14,331 nt of DNA, from NCBI GenBank assembly GCA_903905285.1, contig CAIVFQ010000127.1, forward strand, positions 1-14,331, in the 5' to 3' direction. This stretch comes from an uncultured Alphaproteobacteria bacterium. Lineage in GTDB: Bacteria > Pseudomonadota > Alphaproteobacteria > Paracaedibacterales > CAIULA01. Both the position numbers and the translations under genes were made by a program. The notes under the pieces are model-generated. The model made no database searches. It worked only from the letters and a program-made list of their open reading frames with translations, and was not told the origin of the DNA. Each line of letters opens with the position of its first letter. The stretch's first letter is position 1. Shown here piece by piece: positions 5,591 to 14,331 of the stretch.

Positions 5591-8500
5591 ATGTCAAGAT
5601 CGTATACGGGACGGAAAAGATTTCGTAAGTCATTTGGGCGGATTGAAGAAGTAGCACCTTTACCAAATTTGATTGCTTTGCAAAAATCTTCGTATGAAAG
5701 TTTTTTACAAAGGGATGTTGCGGCAGAAGCACGTCAAAATGTAGGACTGCAAGAAGTTTTTAAGTCGGTTTTTCCGATTAAAGATTATGCTGGGAAATCT
5801 CAGCTGGAATTTTTCCGCTATGATTTTGATGTACCAAAATACGATGAAGAAGAGTGCCGCCAGAGAGGGGTAACCTTTGCTGCGCCTTTAAAAGTCACAT
5901 TCCGTTTGGTTGTTTGGGATGTTGATGGAGATACAGGCTCGAAATCTATTCGGGACATTAAAGAGCAAGATGTCTACATGGGCGATATTCCGCTTATGAC
6001 TGATCGCGGTACGTTTATTGTTAACGGTATTGAGCGTGTTATTGTTTCGCAAATGCATCGAAGCCCAGGGGTCTTTTTTGATCACGATCGTGGTAAAACG
6101 CATTCTTCAGGTAAAATTTTATTCGCAGCGCGTATCGTGCCGTATCGTGGATCATGGTTAGATTTTGAATTCGATCCAAAAGATACAATGTATGTGCGTG
6201 TTGATCGTCGTCGCAAATTACCGGTCACGACTTTTCTTATGGCGTTAGAGGGTGAGAACAGCCCGCAATCAACTGGTAAAAAGCAAAAGGCTCAGGCCCC
6301 GGCGGCTCCTATTATGGGAATGTCGCGCCAAGAAATCCTAAACACCTTTTATGGCATCATTACTTATTCCAAAGTTAAAACAGGTTGGGTTACTGATTTC
6401 AGGCCAGATTTGTGGAAAGGGGTCAAGTTAACAGCCGACCTAGTTGATGCTAATACTGGTGCTGTCATAGCTGAGGCGGGTACAAAGCTGACGCCACGTT
6501 TGACAAAAAAGATTGCCGCAGACGGTTTAGAGAAAATCAAAATCACCTCTGAAGAAATAATGGGTCGTTACATTGCTAATGACTATATTAATGAAAAGAC
6601 GGGTGAGATTTATTTAGAGGCAGGTGATGAAATCACCAAAGATAGTTTGGCTATCATTGAAGAGATTGGCATTGCCGAGTTACCGATTTTATCGATTGAT
6701 CACATTAACGTGGGTGCTTACTTGCTAAACACCTTAATGGCTGACCGTAATCACAATCGTGAAGAAGCCTTGATGGATATTTACCGTGCGTTACGCCCAG
6801 GTGAGCCACCCACTATCGAAGGGGGAGAGGCTCTCTTCAAAGGCTTGTTCTTTGATGCGGAACGGTATGATTTATCGGCAGTTGGTCGTGTTAAAATGAA
6901 TGCGCGTCTGGGGCTGAAAACACCTGATAGTGTTCGGGTTCTAAGAAAAGAAGACGTCGTTCAAATTATTAAAATCTTGCTAGAGCTAAAAGATGGACGC
7001 GGTGAGATTGACGATATTGATAACTTGGGTAACCGACGCGTACGGTCTGTTGGAGAATTGTTAGAAAATCAATACCGTGTTGGTGTTGTCAGAATGGAGC
7101 GCGCGATTCGTGAGAGAATGGGCGCAGTTGATATTGATACTGTTATGCCGCATGACTTGATCAATGCAAAGCCGGCGGCTGCTGCTATTCGTGAGTTCTT
7201 TGGCTCATCACAGTTGTCACAGTTTATGGATCAAACCAATCCGTTGTCGGAAATTACGCATAAGCGTCGTCTGTCAGCATTAGGGCCAGGTGGTTTGTCG
7301 CGTGATCGGGCCAGCTTTGAGGTTCGAGATGTTCACCCAACCCATTATGGAAGAATTTGTCCGATTGAAACCCCTGAAGGGCCGAATATTGGTTTGATTA
7401 ACTCTTTGGCTACATATGCACGGGTCAATCAATATGGATTTATTGAAAGCCCTTATCGTAAGGTTGCCGATGGGCGGGTTTCTAAAGACGTTGTTTATTT
7501 AACAGCTATGGAAGAGGTGCGTCATACGATTGCACAGGCCTGTGTGAAAATGGATAAGCAAGGTAATATCCTTGACGATTTTGTCACGTGTAGGCGCTCT
7601 GGTGAATTTAGTATCGTCCCCCGTTTGGAAGTCGATTTAATTGACGTCTCACCAAAACAGTTGGTGTCCGTTGCTGCATCCTTAATTCCGTTTTTAGAGA
7701 ATGATGACGCCAGTCGCGCCTTGATGGGGTCTAACATGCAACGTCAGGCTGTTCCTTTGATAAAAACAGAGGCTCCTTTAATTGGGACTGGTATGGAGCA
7801 TGTTGTGGCGCATGACTCTGGCGCCAGTGTCATAGCGAAGCATTCCGGTACTGTTGAGCAAGTTGATGGTAAACGTATCGTTGTTCACGTTACGGATGAG
7901 GGTGAGATTCAGAAAGGGAAAGCCGGAGTTGATATCTATAACCTAATGAAATTCCAAGGCTCTAACATGAGCACGTGTATTAACCAAAAACCTTTGGTTA
8001 AGAAGGGTGATGCTGTTAGAAAAGGCGATGTCATTGCTGATGGTCCTGCCACAGACCTTGGTGAATTGGCATTAGGTCGTAATACTTTGGTCGCGTTTAT
8101 GTCGTGGCAAGGGTATAACTTTGAAGACTCGATTCTTATCTCCGAGCGTATTGCTCATGATGACGTGTTCACCTCGATTCATATTGATGGATTCGAGACT
8201 ATGGCGCGTGATACCAAACTTGGAAATGAAGATATTACGCGTGACATCCCTAATATAGGTGAAGAAGCGCTTAAAAATCTTGATGAGGCTGGTATTGTCT
8301 ATGTAGGTGCTGAAGTTGGACCAGGCGACATTTTGGTAGGGAAAGTGACGCCAAAAGGCGAAGTCCCAATGACACCTGAAGAAAAGTTGTTGCGGGCGAT
8401 ATTTGGTGAAAAGGCTTCTGATGTGCGGGATAGCTCTCTTCGGGTTCCTCCAGGCGTTTCAGGAACTGTTGTTGAAGTTCGAATCTTTTCAAGGCGTGGC

Positions 8501-9760
8501 GTTGAACGTGACGAACGTTCTATTGCCATTGAGCGTCAAGAAATTGAACGCTTGGGCAAAGATAGAGATGCAGAGCGCGTCATTTTAGAGCGCAGTTTTT
8601 ACCAACGTCTTCAAGAAAAACTTATGGGGCGGAAGGTGTCTGCGGGTCCTAAGGGAATGAAAGCAGGGACAATCGTTGATGCGAATGTTTTTGCTGAGTT
8701 TGCTCAGTCCCAGTGGCGTCAAATTGTGATTGACGATGAAACAGTGATGACCGAATTGGAAACAGTCAAAAAGCAATTTGATGCGAGTGTTGGACGTTTG
8801 CAGGCTGTTTTTGAAGATAAAGTTGACAAGCTAAGGCGTGGTGACGAATTACCCCCCGGCGTATTAAAAATGGTTAAAGTCTTTATTGCTGCGAAGCGAA
8901 AGCTGCAATCCGGCGACAAAATGGCCGGTCGTCATGGAAACAAAGGGGTTGTCTCAAGGATTATTCCTTTGGAAGATATGCCGTATTTAGAAGATGGAAC
9001 GCCGGTAGACATCGTCTTAAACCCTTTGGGTGTGCCGTCACGTATGAACGTAGGGCAAATCTTAGAGACGCATTTGGGGGCTGCTGCGGCAGGCCTTGGC
9101 AAACGTGTTGATGCGATGTTGACGCAATATCGTGAGCAGCAAGCAAAACTAGAAGATTTGAGAGAGGCTGTTTTAGGCGTTTATGAAGACGAAAAAGATC
9201 AAAAAGATATCAAAAATCTTGATCAAGACGAGCTGATTGAATTGGCCACAAATCTGCGCAAAGGTGTGCCTATGGCGACGCCTGTTTTTGACGGCGCAGG
9301 TTTAACGGATATTGAAAATCAGCTTCGAAAAGCAGGTTTGCCTTCTAGTGGTCAGGTGACTTTGTACGATGGACGTACGGGGGAAGCGTTTGATCGTAAG
9401 ACGACAGTCGGCTATATCTATATGTTGAAACTTCACCATTTGGTTGATGATAAGATACATGCGCGTTCGATTGGACCTTACAGCTTGGTGACACAGCAGC
9501 CTTTGGGCGGTAAAGCGCAGTTTGGTGGGCAACGTTTTGGGGAAATGGAAGTGTGGGCTCTGGAAGCCTATGGTGCTGCCTATACCTTGCAAGAAATGTT
9601 GACTGTCAAATCAGACGATGTGTCAGGACGTATGAAAGTCTACGAGGCGATTGTGCGTGGTGATGATAACATGGAAGCCGGCATTCCTGAGTCATTTAAC
9701 GTTCTTGTTAAAGAATTACGGTCGCTTGGTTTAAACCTAAGTTTTGAGCGGAAAAACTAA
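5591..9760 (+). CDS. rpoB: DNA-directed RNA polymerase subunit beta
   Basis: Beta forms one pincer of RNA polymerase and much of the catalytic and rifampicin-binding surface. The protein has 1389 residues against 1342 in E. coli, with the usual alphaproteobacterial expansion in the beta2 lobe region (about residues 225-390). The rifampicin region [19 protein letters not shown] starts at G538. D547, H557 and S562 correspond to E. coli D516, H526 and S531 and are the sensitive-type residues; T549 in place of Asn is common in this class. Active-site lysines K1110 and K1118 lie in [12 protein letters not shown] and H1283 in [14 protein letters not shown]. The C terminus carries [19 protein letters not shown], which packs on beta'. 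GGGAGAAAG supports ATG 5591. rpoC follows after 25 bases. Confidence 0.99.
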   Translation: MSRSYTGRKRFRKSFGRIEEVAPLPNLIALQKSSYESFLQRDVAAEARQNVGLQEVFKSVFPIKDYAGKSQLEFFRYDFDVPKYDEEECRQRGVTFAAPLKVTFRLVVWDVDGDTGSKSIRDIKEQDVYMGDIPLMTDRGTFIVNGIERVIVSQMHRSPGVFFDHDRGKTHSSGKILFAARIVPYRGSWLDFEFDPKDTMYVRVDRRRKLPVTTFLMALEGENSPQSTGKKQKAQAPAAPIMGMSRQEILNTFYGIITYSKVKTGWVTDFRPDLWKGVKLTADLVDANTGAVIAEAGTKLTPRLTKKIAADGLEKIKITSEEIMGRYIANDYINEKTGEIYLEAGDEITKDSLAIIEEIGIAELPILSIDHINVGAYLLNTLMADRNHNREEALMDIYRALRPGEPPTIEGGEALFKGLFFDAERYDLSAVGRVKMNARLGLKTPDSVRVLRKEDVVQIIKILLELKDGRGEIDDIDNLGNRRVRSVGELLENQYRVGVVRMERAIRERMGAVDIDTVMPHDLINAKPAAAAIREFFGSSQLSQFMDQTNPLSEITHKRRLSALGPGGLSRDRASFEVRDVHPTHYGRICPIETPEGPNIGLINSLATYARVNQYGFIESPYRKVADGRVSKDVVYLTAMEEVRHTIAQACVKMDKQGNILDDFVTCRRSGEFSIVPRLEVDLIDVSPKQLVSVAASLIPFLENDDASRALMGSNMQRQAVPLIKTEAPLIGTGMEHVVAHDSGASVIAKHSGTVEQVDGKRIVVHVTDEGEIQKGKAGVDIYNLMKFQGSNMSTCINQKPLVKKGDAVRKGDVIADGPATDLGELALGRNTLVAFMSWQGYNFEDSILISERIAHDDVFTSIHIDGFETMARDTKLGNEDITRDIPNIGEEALKNLDEAGIVYVGAEVGPGDILVGKVTPKGEVPMTPEEKLLRAIFGEKASDVRDSSLRVPPGVSGTVVEVRIFSRRGVERDERSIAIERQEIERLGKDRDAERVILERSFYQRLQEKLMGRKVSAGPKGMKAGTIVDANVFAEFAQSQWRQIVIDDETVMTELETVKKQFDASVGRLQAVFEDKVDKLRRGDELPPGVLKMVKVFIAAKRKLQSGDKMAGRHGNKGVVSRIIPLEDMPYLEDGTPVDIVLNPLGVPSRMNVGQILETHLGAAAAGLGKRVDAMLTQYREQQAKLEDLREAVLGVYEDEKDQKDIKNLDQDELIELATNLRKGVPMATPVFDGAGLTDIENQLRKAGLPSSGQVTLYDGRTGEAFDRKTTVGYIYMLKLHHLVDDKIHARSIGPYSLVTQQPLGGKAQFGGQRFGEMEVWALEAYGAAYTLQEMLTVKSDDVSGRMKVYEAIVRGDDNMEAGIPESFNVLVKELRSLGLNLSFERKN

Positions 9761-9785
9761 TTCAACCCAGAGAAAGAGTTAATTT

Positions 9786-12700
9786 ATGAATCGAAATATT
9801 CAAAAAAGGTTTGCTACTGCTGAAATCGCCCCTGGGTTTGATGGAATTAGGATTGCGATTGCGAATCCTGATCAGATTCGTGCGTGGTCATTCGGCGAGG
9901 TCAAAAAACCAGAGACGATCAATTATCGTACCTTTAAGCCTGAGCGCGATGGTTTATTTTGTGCGCGCATATTTGGCCCTATTAAGGACTATGAATGTCT
10001 GTGTGGTAAATATAAGCGCATGAAGTATCGCGGTGTCGTTTGTGAAAAATGCGGCGTTGAGGTGACTTTAAGTAAAGTCCGTCGCGATCGCATGGGACAC
10101 ATTGAATTGGCGTCACCCGTGGCACACATTTGGTTTACCAAATCTTTGCCAAGTCGCATCGGTATGCTATTGGATATGGCCTTAAAAGATATTGAAAAAG
10201 TTCTCTATTTTGAAAGCTATGTCGTTACTGACCCTGGGGTAACACCTTTTAAGATGCATCAATTGTTATCTGAAGAAGAGTTTATGAATGCCCAGGATGA
10301 GTATGGGGAAGAAGCATTTCGGGCGAATATTGGGGCAGAAGCCTTAAAAGAAATGTTGATGCGGATAAAACCAGCGCAAGAAAGTGAAAGATTGCGGGAT
10401 GAATTGGTTGAAACCACGTCTGATATTCGTCGCAAAAAGATGGTTAAGCGCCTTAAATTGGTTGAAGCCTTTTTAGAATCTAAGACTAAGCCAGAACATT
10501 TAATCCTTGATGTCATTCCGGTTATCCCCCCTGAGTTGCGCCCGTTGGTGCCTTTGGATGGTGGACGGTTTGCGACCAGCGATTTGAATGATTTGTATCG
10601 GCGTGTGATTAACCGTAACAATCGTTTGAAGCGCCTTATCGAGTTGCGCGCACCTGATATTATTGTTCGTAACGAAAAGCGCATGCTGCAAGAATCGGTT
10701 GATGCTTTGTTTGATAACGGTCGTAGAGGCAGGGCCATTACAGGTACCAACAAGCGTCCTTTGAAATCATTGGCTGATATGCTGAAGGGTAAGCAAGGTC
10801 GTTTCCGTCAGAACCTTTTAGGTAAGCGTGTCGATTATTCCGGACGTTCTGTGATTGTTGTTGGGCCAGAGCTAAAATTGCATCAATGTGGCTTGCCTAA
10901 GAAAATGGCATTAGAATTATTTAGGCCGTTCATTTATTCGCGCCTAGAACGCTATGGTTTGGCAAGTACGTTGAAAGCTGCTAAACGCATGGTCGAAAAA
11001 GAACGTCCCGAGGTTTGGGATGTATTAGAAGAAGTCATTCGCGAACATCCTGTTATGTTGAACCGCGCGCCAACGCTGCACCGTTTGGGGATTCAGGCGT
11101 TTGAGCCTATTCTTATTGAAGGGAAGGCCATTCAGCTTCATCCGTTAGTCTGTGCGGCTTTTAACGCTGACTTTGACGGTGACCAGATGGCTGTTCACGT
11201 GCCTTTGTCGTTAGAATCACAGTTAGAATGTCGTGTTCTGATGATGTCAACGAACAACATTTTAAGTCCTTCGAACGGACGTCCAATTATTGTTCCTTCT
11301 AAAGATATCGTTCTGGGGCTTTATTATTTAACCATTGAACGTGAAGGTTTGAAAGGCGCGGGGACTGCCTTCGCCGATGCGGCTGAAGTTGAATATGCGT
11401 TGCAGGAAAAAGTCGTTGATTTGCATAGCAAGGTTTATGGCAGAGTCGCTTACTATACTGAGGAAGGTGGCACTTACAATAAACGTATTGAAACAACGCC
11501 GGGACGTTTGTTGTTGGGGCAGTTATTGCCAAAGCATCCTAAGATTCCCTTTGATCTTGTAAACCAGGTTTTGACCTCAAACGAAATCAGCAGCTTAGTT
11601 GATACAATTTTCCGTCATTGCGGCCAGAAAGAAACGGTCATTTTCGTTGACCGGATTATGGGTCTTGGTTTTACGTATATGACAAAAGGGGCTATTTCGT
11701 TTGGTAAGGATGATCTGATTATTCCTGTCGAGAAAGACATGCTTATTAATGAAACCAAAGCTATGGTTTCTGAATATGAGCAACAATACTTGGATGGTTT
11801 GATCACACAGGGTGAAAAATATAACAAGGTTGTTGACGTCTGGGATCGTTGTACGGATAAAGTGGCTGACGCGATGATGAAAGCGATGTCAAAGCCAAAA
11901 GATGATGAACCGATCAACTCAGTCTATATGATGACGCACTCTAAAGCTCGTGGTTCTGTTGCTCAGATGAAGCAGCTGGCGGGTATGCGCGGTTTGATGG
12001 CAAAACCATCGGGCGACATTATCGAGACACCGATCATTTCTAACTTCAAGGAAGGTCTTAACGTTCTTGAGTACTTTATTTCAACCAATGGAACGCGTAA
12101 GGGATTAACAGATACTGCCTTGAAAACGGCGAACTCTGGGTATTTGACACGACGATTGGTTGATGTGGCGCAAGATTGCATCATTACAGAAGAAGATTGC
12201 GGATCAGCACGTGGGCTGATGATGCGTTCTGTTGTTGAAGGGGCTAATACGCTGGTTAGTTTGAATGACCGGATTTTAGGTCGTTGTATGGCGGAAGAAA
12301 TAAAAGATCCACAAACGGGTCGCGTTTTGATTGAGAATGGTCAGCTGATTAATGAAGATATATTAGATCAAGTTGCTGCTGTTGGTATCGACGAAGTCAA
12401 AATACGGTCAGTTTTAACATGTGAAAGCGAAGTTGGTATCTGTGGCAAATGTTATGGGCGTGATCTTGCCCGTGGCACCATGGTTAGTATTGGTGAAGCC
12501 GTCGGCGTTATTGCAGCGCAATCGATTGGTGAGCCAGGAACGCAGCTAACGATGCGTACGTTCCACGTTGGTGGTGCTGCGCAAAGAGGCGCTGAGCAAT
12601 CAAGCATTGAATCGGCATACCAGGCAAAGGCAGTCTTTAAAAGCCTTGTTGTTGTTAAGAACAGTCAGGGCAACATGGTTGTTATTTCCCGTAACGGCGA

Positions 12701-13955
12701 AATTGTTCTGACCGATGATCTTGGTCGTGAAAGGTCACGAAACCGTATTCCTTATGGGGCGAAGGTTTTGGTTGCAGAAAATGAAAATGTCAATCCAGGT
12801 AGCCGTTTGGTTGAGTGGGATCCATATACAATTCCTGTCTTAACTGAAAAGAATGGAATGATTCACTATGTAGATCTTGTTGAAGGCCAATCGATTCGCG
12901 AAATCGTTGATGAATCAACGGGTATTGCGAACAGAGTTGTTGTCGACTGGAAACAGCAATCACGGGGTGGCGATCTGCGACCTATGATTAGTATTCGTGA
13001 TGAAAAAGGCAATCCGGTTGTTCTGTCTAATGGCATAGAAGCCCGTTATTTCTTGCCTGTTGATACAATCATTAGCGTTGCCAACGGTTCAACTGTGGCT
13101 GCGGGTGATATTATTGCGCGTATTCCGCGTGAAACAACCAAGACACGCGATATTACCGGTGGTTTGCCGCGTGTTTCAGAATTGTTCGAAGCGCGTCATC
13201 CTAAAGATGCGGCTATTATCGCAGAGTTTGACGGACGTGTTGAGTTTGGAAAAGACTATAAAACAAAACGTCGTATTGTGATTATGCCCGATGATGAAAC
13301 ATTACAACCTATGGAATATCTCATCCCTAAGGGGCGGTATATTACGGCTCATGAAGGTGATTCCGTTAAATGTGGTGAATTGCTGGTCGATGGAAATGCC
13401 GTGCCCCATGATATTTTGAGAATTTTGGGGGTTGAAGCTTTGGCGACGTATCTTGTTAGTGAAATCCAGCAAGTTTATCGTTTGCAGGGCGTTCCTATCA
13501 ACGACAAGCACATTGAAGTTATTGTTCGTCAGATGTTGCAGAAACATGAGATACAAGACGCTGGTGACACGCAATTGATTGTTGGGGAAAATGTCGACCG
13601 TTCACGGTTTGAGAGTATTAACAAAGCTATGGAAGTTGAAGGCAAGCGTCCAGCAACGGGAATTCCTGTTTTGCAGGGGATAACCAAAGCTTCGTTGCAC
13701 ACCAAGTCATTTATATCGGCAGCGTCTTTCCAAGAAACAACCCGTGTCTTAACCGAGGCGGCTGTTTCTGGTAAACTGGACGACCTGGTCGGTCTGAAGG
13801 AAAATGTTATCGTTGGACGTTTAATACCGGCTGGTACGGGAAGTATCGTCAGCAAGCTAAAGTTTTTAGCTGCAGAAAGGGATAAGCAGGTTTTTGACAA
13901 AACGGAAGCTAATTTGCTTCCGGAGAGCCAACAAGAAAGCATCAATTTGAATTAA
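9786..13955 (+). CDS. rpoC: DNA-directed RNA polymerase subunit beta'
   Basis: Beta' holds the catalytic magnesium and forms the clamp of RNA polymerase. It has 1389 residues (E. coli 1407). The N-terminal zinc site is C71, C73, C86 and C89. The catalytic NADFDGD places D462, D464 and D466. The second zinc site is C805, C879, C886 and C889. The trigger loop [14 protein letters not shown] has M923, R924 and H927. The bridge-helix wording is conserved, and the C-terminal segment that binds omega ends near [21 protein letters not shown] at 9771-9778 supports ATG 9786. It is cotranscribed with rpoB. No frameshift, intein or unusual insert is visible. Confidence 0.99.
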   Translation: MNRNIQKRFATAEIAPGFDGIRIAIANPDQIRAWSFGEVKKPETINYRTFKPERDGLFCARIFGPIKDYECLCGKYKRMKYRGVVCEKCGVEVTLSKVRRDRMGHIELASPVAHIWFTKSLPSRIGMLLDMALKDIEKVLYFESYVVTDPGVTPFKMHQLLSEEEFMNAQDEYGEEAFRANIGAEALKEMLMRIKPAQESERLRDELVETTSDIRRKKMVKRLKLVEAFLESKTKPEHLILDVIPVIPPELRPLVPLDGGRFATSDLNDLYRRVINRNNRLKRLIELRAPDIIVRNEKRMLQESVDALFDNGRRGRAITGTNKRPLKSLADMLKGKQGRFRQNLLGKRVDYSGRSVIVVGPELKLHQCGLPKKMALELFRPFIYSRLERYGLASTLKAAKRMVEKERPEVWDVLEEVIREHPVMLNRAPTLHRLGIQAFEPILIEGKAIQLHPLVCAAFNADFDGDQMAVHVPLSLESQLECRVLMMSTNNILSPSNGRPIIVPSKDIVLGLYYLTIEREGLKGAGTAFADAAEVEYALQEKVVDLHSKVYGRVAYYTEEGGTYNKRIETTPGRLLLGQLLPKHPKIPFDLVNQVLTSNEISSLVDTIFRHCGQKETVIFVDRIMGLGFTYMTKGAISFGKDDLIIPVEKDMLINETKAMVSEYEQQYLDGLITQGEKYNKVVDVWDRCTDKVADAMMKAMSKPKDDEPINSVYMMTHSKARGSVAQMKQLAGMRGLMAKPSGDIIETPIISNFKEGLNVLEYFISTNGTRKGLTDTALKTANSGYLTRRLVDVAQDCIITEEDCGSARGLMMRSVVEGANTLVSLNDRILGRCMAEEIKDPQTGRVLIENGQLINEDILDQVAAVGIDEVKIRSVLTCESEVGICGKCYGRDLARGTMVSIGEAVGVIAAQSIGEPGTQLTMRTFHVGGAAQRGAEQSSIESAYQAKAVFKSLVVVKNSQGNMVVISRNGEIVLTDDLGRERSRNRIPYGAKVLVAENENVNPGSRLVEWDPYTIPVLTEKNGMIHYVDLVEGQSIREIVDESTGIANRVVVDWKQQSRGGDLRPMISIRDEKGNPVVLSNGIEARYFLPVDTIISVANGSTVAAGDIIARIPRETTKTRDITGGLPRVSELFEARHPKDAAIIAEFDGRVEFGKDYKTKRRIVIMPDDETLQPMEYLIPKGRYITAHEGDSVKCGELLVDGNAVPHDILRILGVEALATYLVSEIQQVYRLQGVPINDKHIEVIVRQMLQKHEIQDAGDTQLIVGENVDRSRFESINKAMEVEGKRPATGIPVLQGITKASLHTKSFISAASFQETTRVLTEAAVSGKLDDLVGLKENVIVGRLIPAGTGSIVSKLKFLAAERDKQVFDKTEANLLPESQQESINLN

Positions 13956-13987
13956 GTGGGTATAATCACGTTTGTGTGAGGAAAAAC

Positions 13988-14016
13988 TTGACTTGATTGT
14001 GGTGTGAAACTAGAAT
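13988..14016 (+). promoter_or_regulatory. Sigma70-type promoter for the rpsL (str) operon
   Basis: TTGACT at 13988-13993 (five of six to TTGACA) and TAGAAT at 14011-14016 (five of six to TATAAT) are separated by exactly 17 bases. Transcription should start near 14023, leaving a leader of about 90 bases before rpsL. It is the best promoter match I found in the window, and it gives the str operon its own start independent of rpoBC read-through. Confidence 0.75.
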
Positions 14017-14056
14017 CGCCGGTAATGTAGTTATTTAATCTGCGATGGAAATTAGG

Positions 14057-14087
14057 TCGGGCTTATACCCGAAAGGTTCGTTTTTTT
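14057..14087 (+). terminator. Overlapping hairpins plus T7: rpoC terminator or rpsL leader attenuator
   Basis: TCGGG (14057-14061) pairs with CCCGA (14068-14072). An alternative small hairpin CGAA (14070-14073) / TTCG (14077-14080) shares bases with the first and directly abuts seven T residues (14081-14087). The element lies downstream of the promoter at 13988-14016, so it would act on rpsL transcripts as well as on rpoC read-through. Both stems are short, so strength is uncertain. Confidence 0.4.
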
Positions 14088-14113
14088 AATTTTTAGGTAC
14101 TAGAGAGAAGTGA

Positions 14114-14331
14114 ATGCCAACAATTAATCAATTGATTCGCGGAGCCCGCGAATCAAAGTCTGCTCGTAACAAGGTTCCAGCTTTAGAGAGCTGTCCACAA
14201 AAACGTGGCGTTTGCACGCGCGTTTTTACAACGACTCCAAAAAAGCCAAACTCGGCGCTCCGTAAGGTTGCCCGTATTCGGCTAACAAATGGATTCGAAG
14301 TGACAGGCTATATTCCTGGTGAAGGTCACAA
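14114..14331 (+). CDS. rpsL: 30S ribosomal protein S12 (partial, cut by window end)
   Basis: S12 sits at the decoding centre of the small subunit and controls accuracy; its mutations give streptomycin resistance. The first 72 codons are present, starting [15 protein letters not shown], with [20 protein letters not shown], then [12 protein letters not shown] and [14 protein letters not shown] at the edge. The KKPN lysines have the streptomycin-sensitive form as far as can be seen; the second resistance region lies outside the window. AGAGAGAAG at 14102-14110 supports ATG 14114. By usual order rpsG, fusA and tuf should follow. It has its own promoter upstream. Confidence 0.97.
   Translation, partial: MPTINQLIRGARESKSARNKVPALESCPQKRGVCTRVFTTTPKKPNSALRKVARIRLTNGFEVTGYIPGEGH

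Noticed and set aside
7202..7400. Possible natural rifampicin resistance from T549 (Asn in E. coli) in the rifampicin region
   Set aside because: Thr at this position is common in alphaproteobacteria, and the key residues Q544, D547, H557 and S562 are the sensitive type.
10259..10753. Minus-strand frame of 164 residues opposite rpoC
   Set aside because: It lies wholly within a strongly conserved part of rpoC (including the RNA polymerase lid region) and has no ribosome site or family signal; chance antisense opening.
13529..13945. Minus-strand frame of 138 residues opposite the rpoC 3' end
   Set aside because: Antisense shadow of conserved rpoC codons with no ribosome site.
5591..13955. RpoB and RpoC have the same length, 1389 residues
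   Set aside because: The proteins are unrelated in sequence and both lengths are normal for the class; coincidence.
1..14331. CRISPR array, insertion sequence, toxin-antitoxin pair, phage genes or riboswitch
   Set aside because: No spaced repeats, transposase, small gene pair, phage protein or known metabolite-sensing motif could be found in the window.

Overview
This window looks like a chromosomal segment of an alphaproteobacterium. The evidence is the gene order tRNA-Trp, secE, nusG, rplK, rplA, rplJ, rplL, rpoB, rpoC, rpsL, together with RpoB and RpoC sequences that carry the lineage insert and rifampicin-region wording I associate with this class (for example QTNPLSE and [12 protein letters not shown]). 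The fairly AT-rich coding sequence and a gene for an effector-like protein suggest a host-associated lineage such as Holosporales or Rickettsiales. That placement is inference, not something I could test.

Layout. Positions 1-114 hold no clear gene, only a possible gene tail and a hairpin. Positions 217-1914 encode a 565-residue protein I cannot assign to a family. Its N-terminal two thirds look globular and helix-rich. Its C-terminal third is low-complexity: a basic PVAKRRRAG motif, an acidic and serine-rich tract, alanine blocks, an SPLS tandem repeat and a basic tail. A tRNA-Trp gene with encoded CCA follows at 1997-2073. From there to the end the window is the conserved transcription and translation block: secE (translocon), nusG (elongation factor), rplK and rplA (L11 and L1), rplJ and rplL (L10 and L7/L12 of the stalk), rpoB and rpoC (RNA polymerase beta and beta'), and the first 72 codons of rpsL (S12), which starts the str operon and is cut by the window edge.

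Regulation visible in the sequence. The 290-base gap before rplJ contains a convincing L10-leader RNA, the site where L10-L12 represses its own operon. The rplL-rpoB gap contains a long stem-loop like the attenuator or RNase III sites known at this position in enterobacteria. A good sigma70-type promoter (TTGACT, 17-base spacer, TAGAAT) lies between rpoC and rpsL, and it is followed by overlapping hairpins and a T7 run inside the predicted leader. All protein genes are on the + strand.

Most of the window is ordinary, highly conserved housekeeping DNA. The one candidate for new biology is the orphan gene at 217-1914, and its 5' end is ambiguous.
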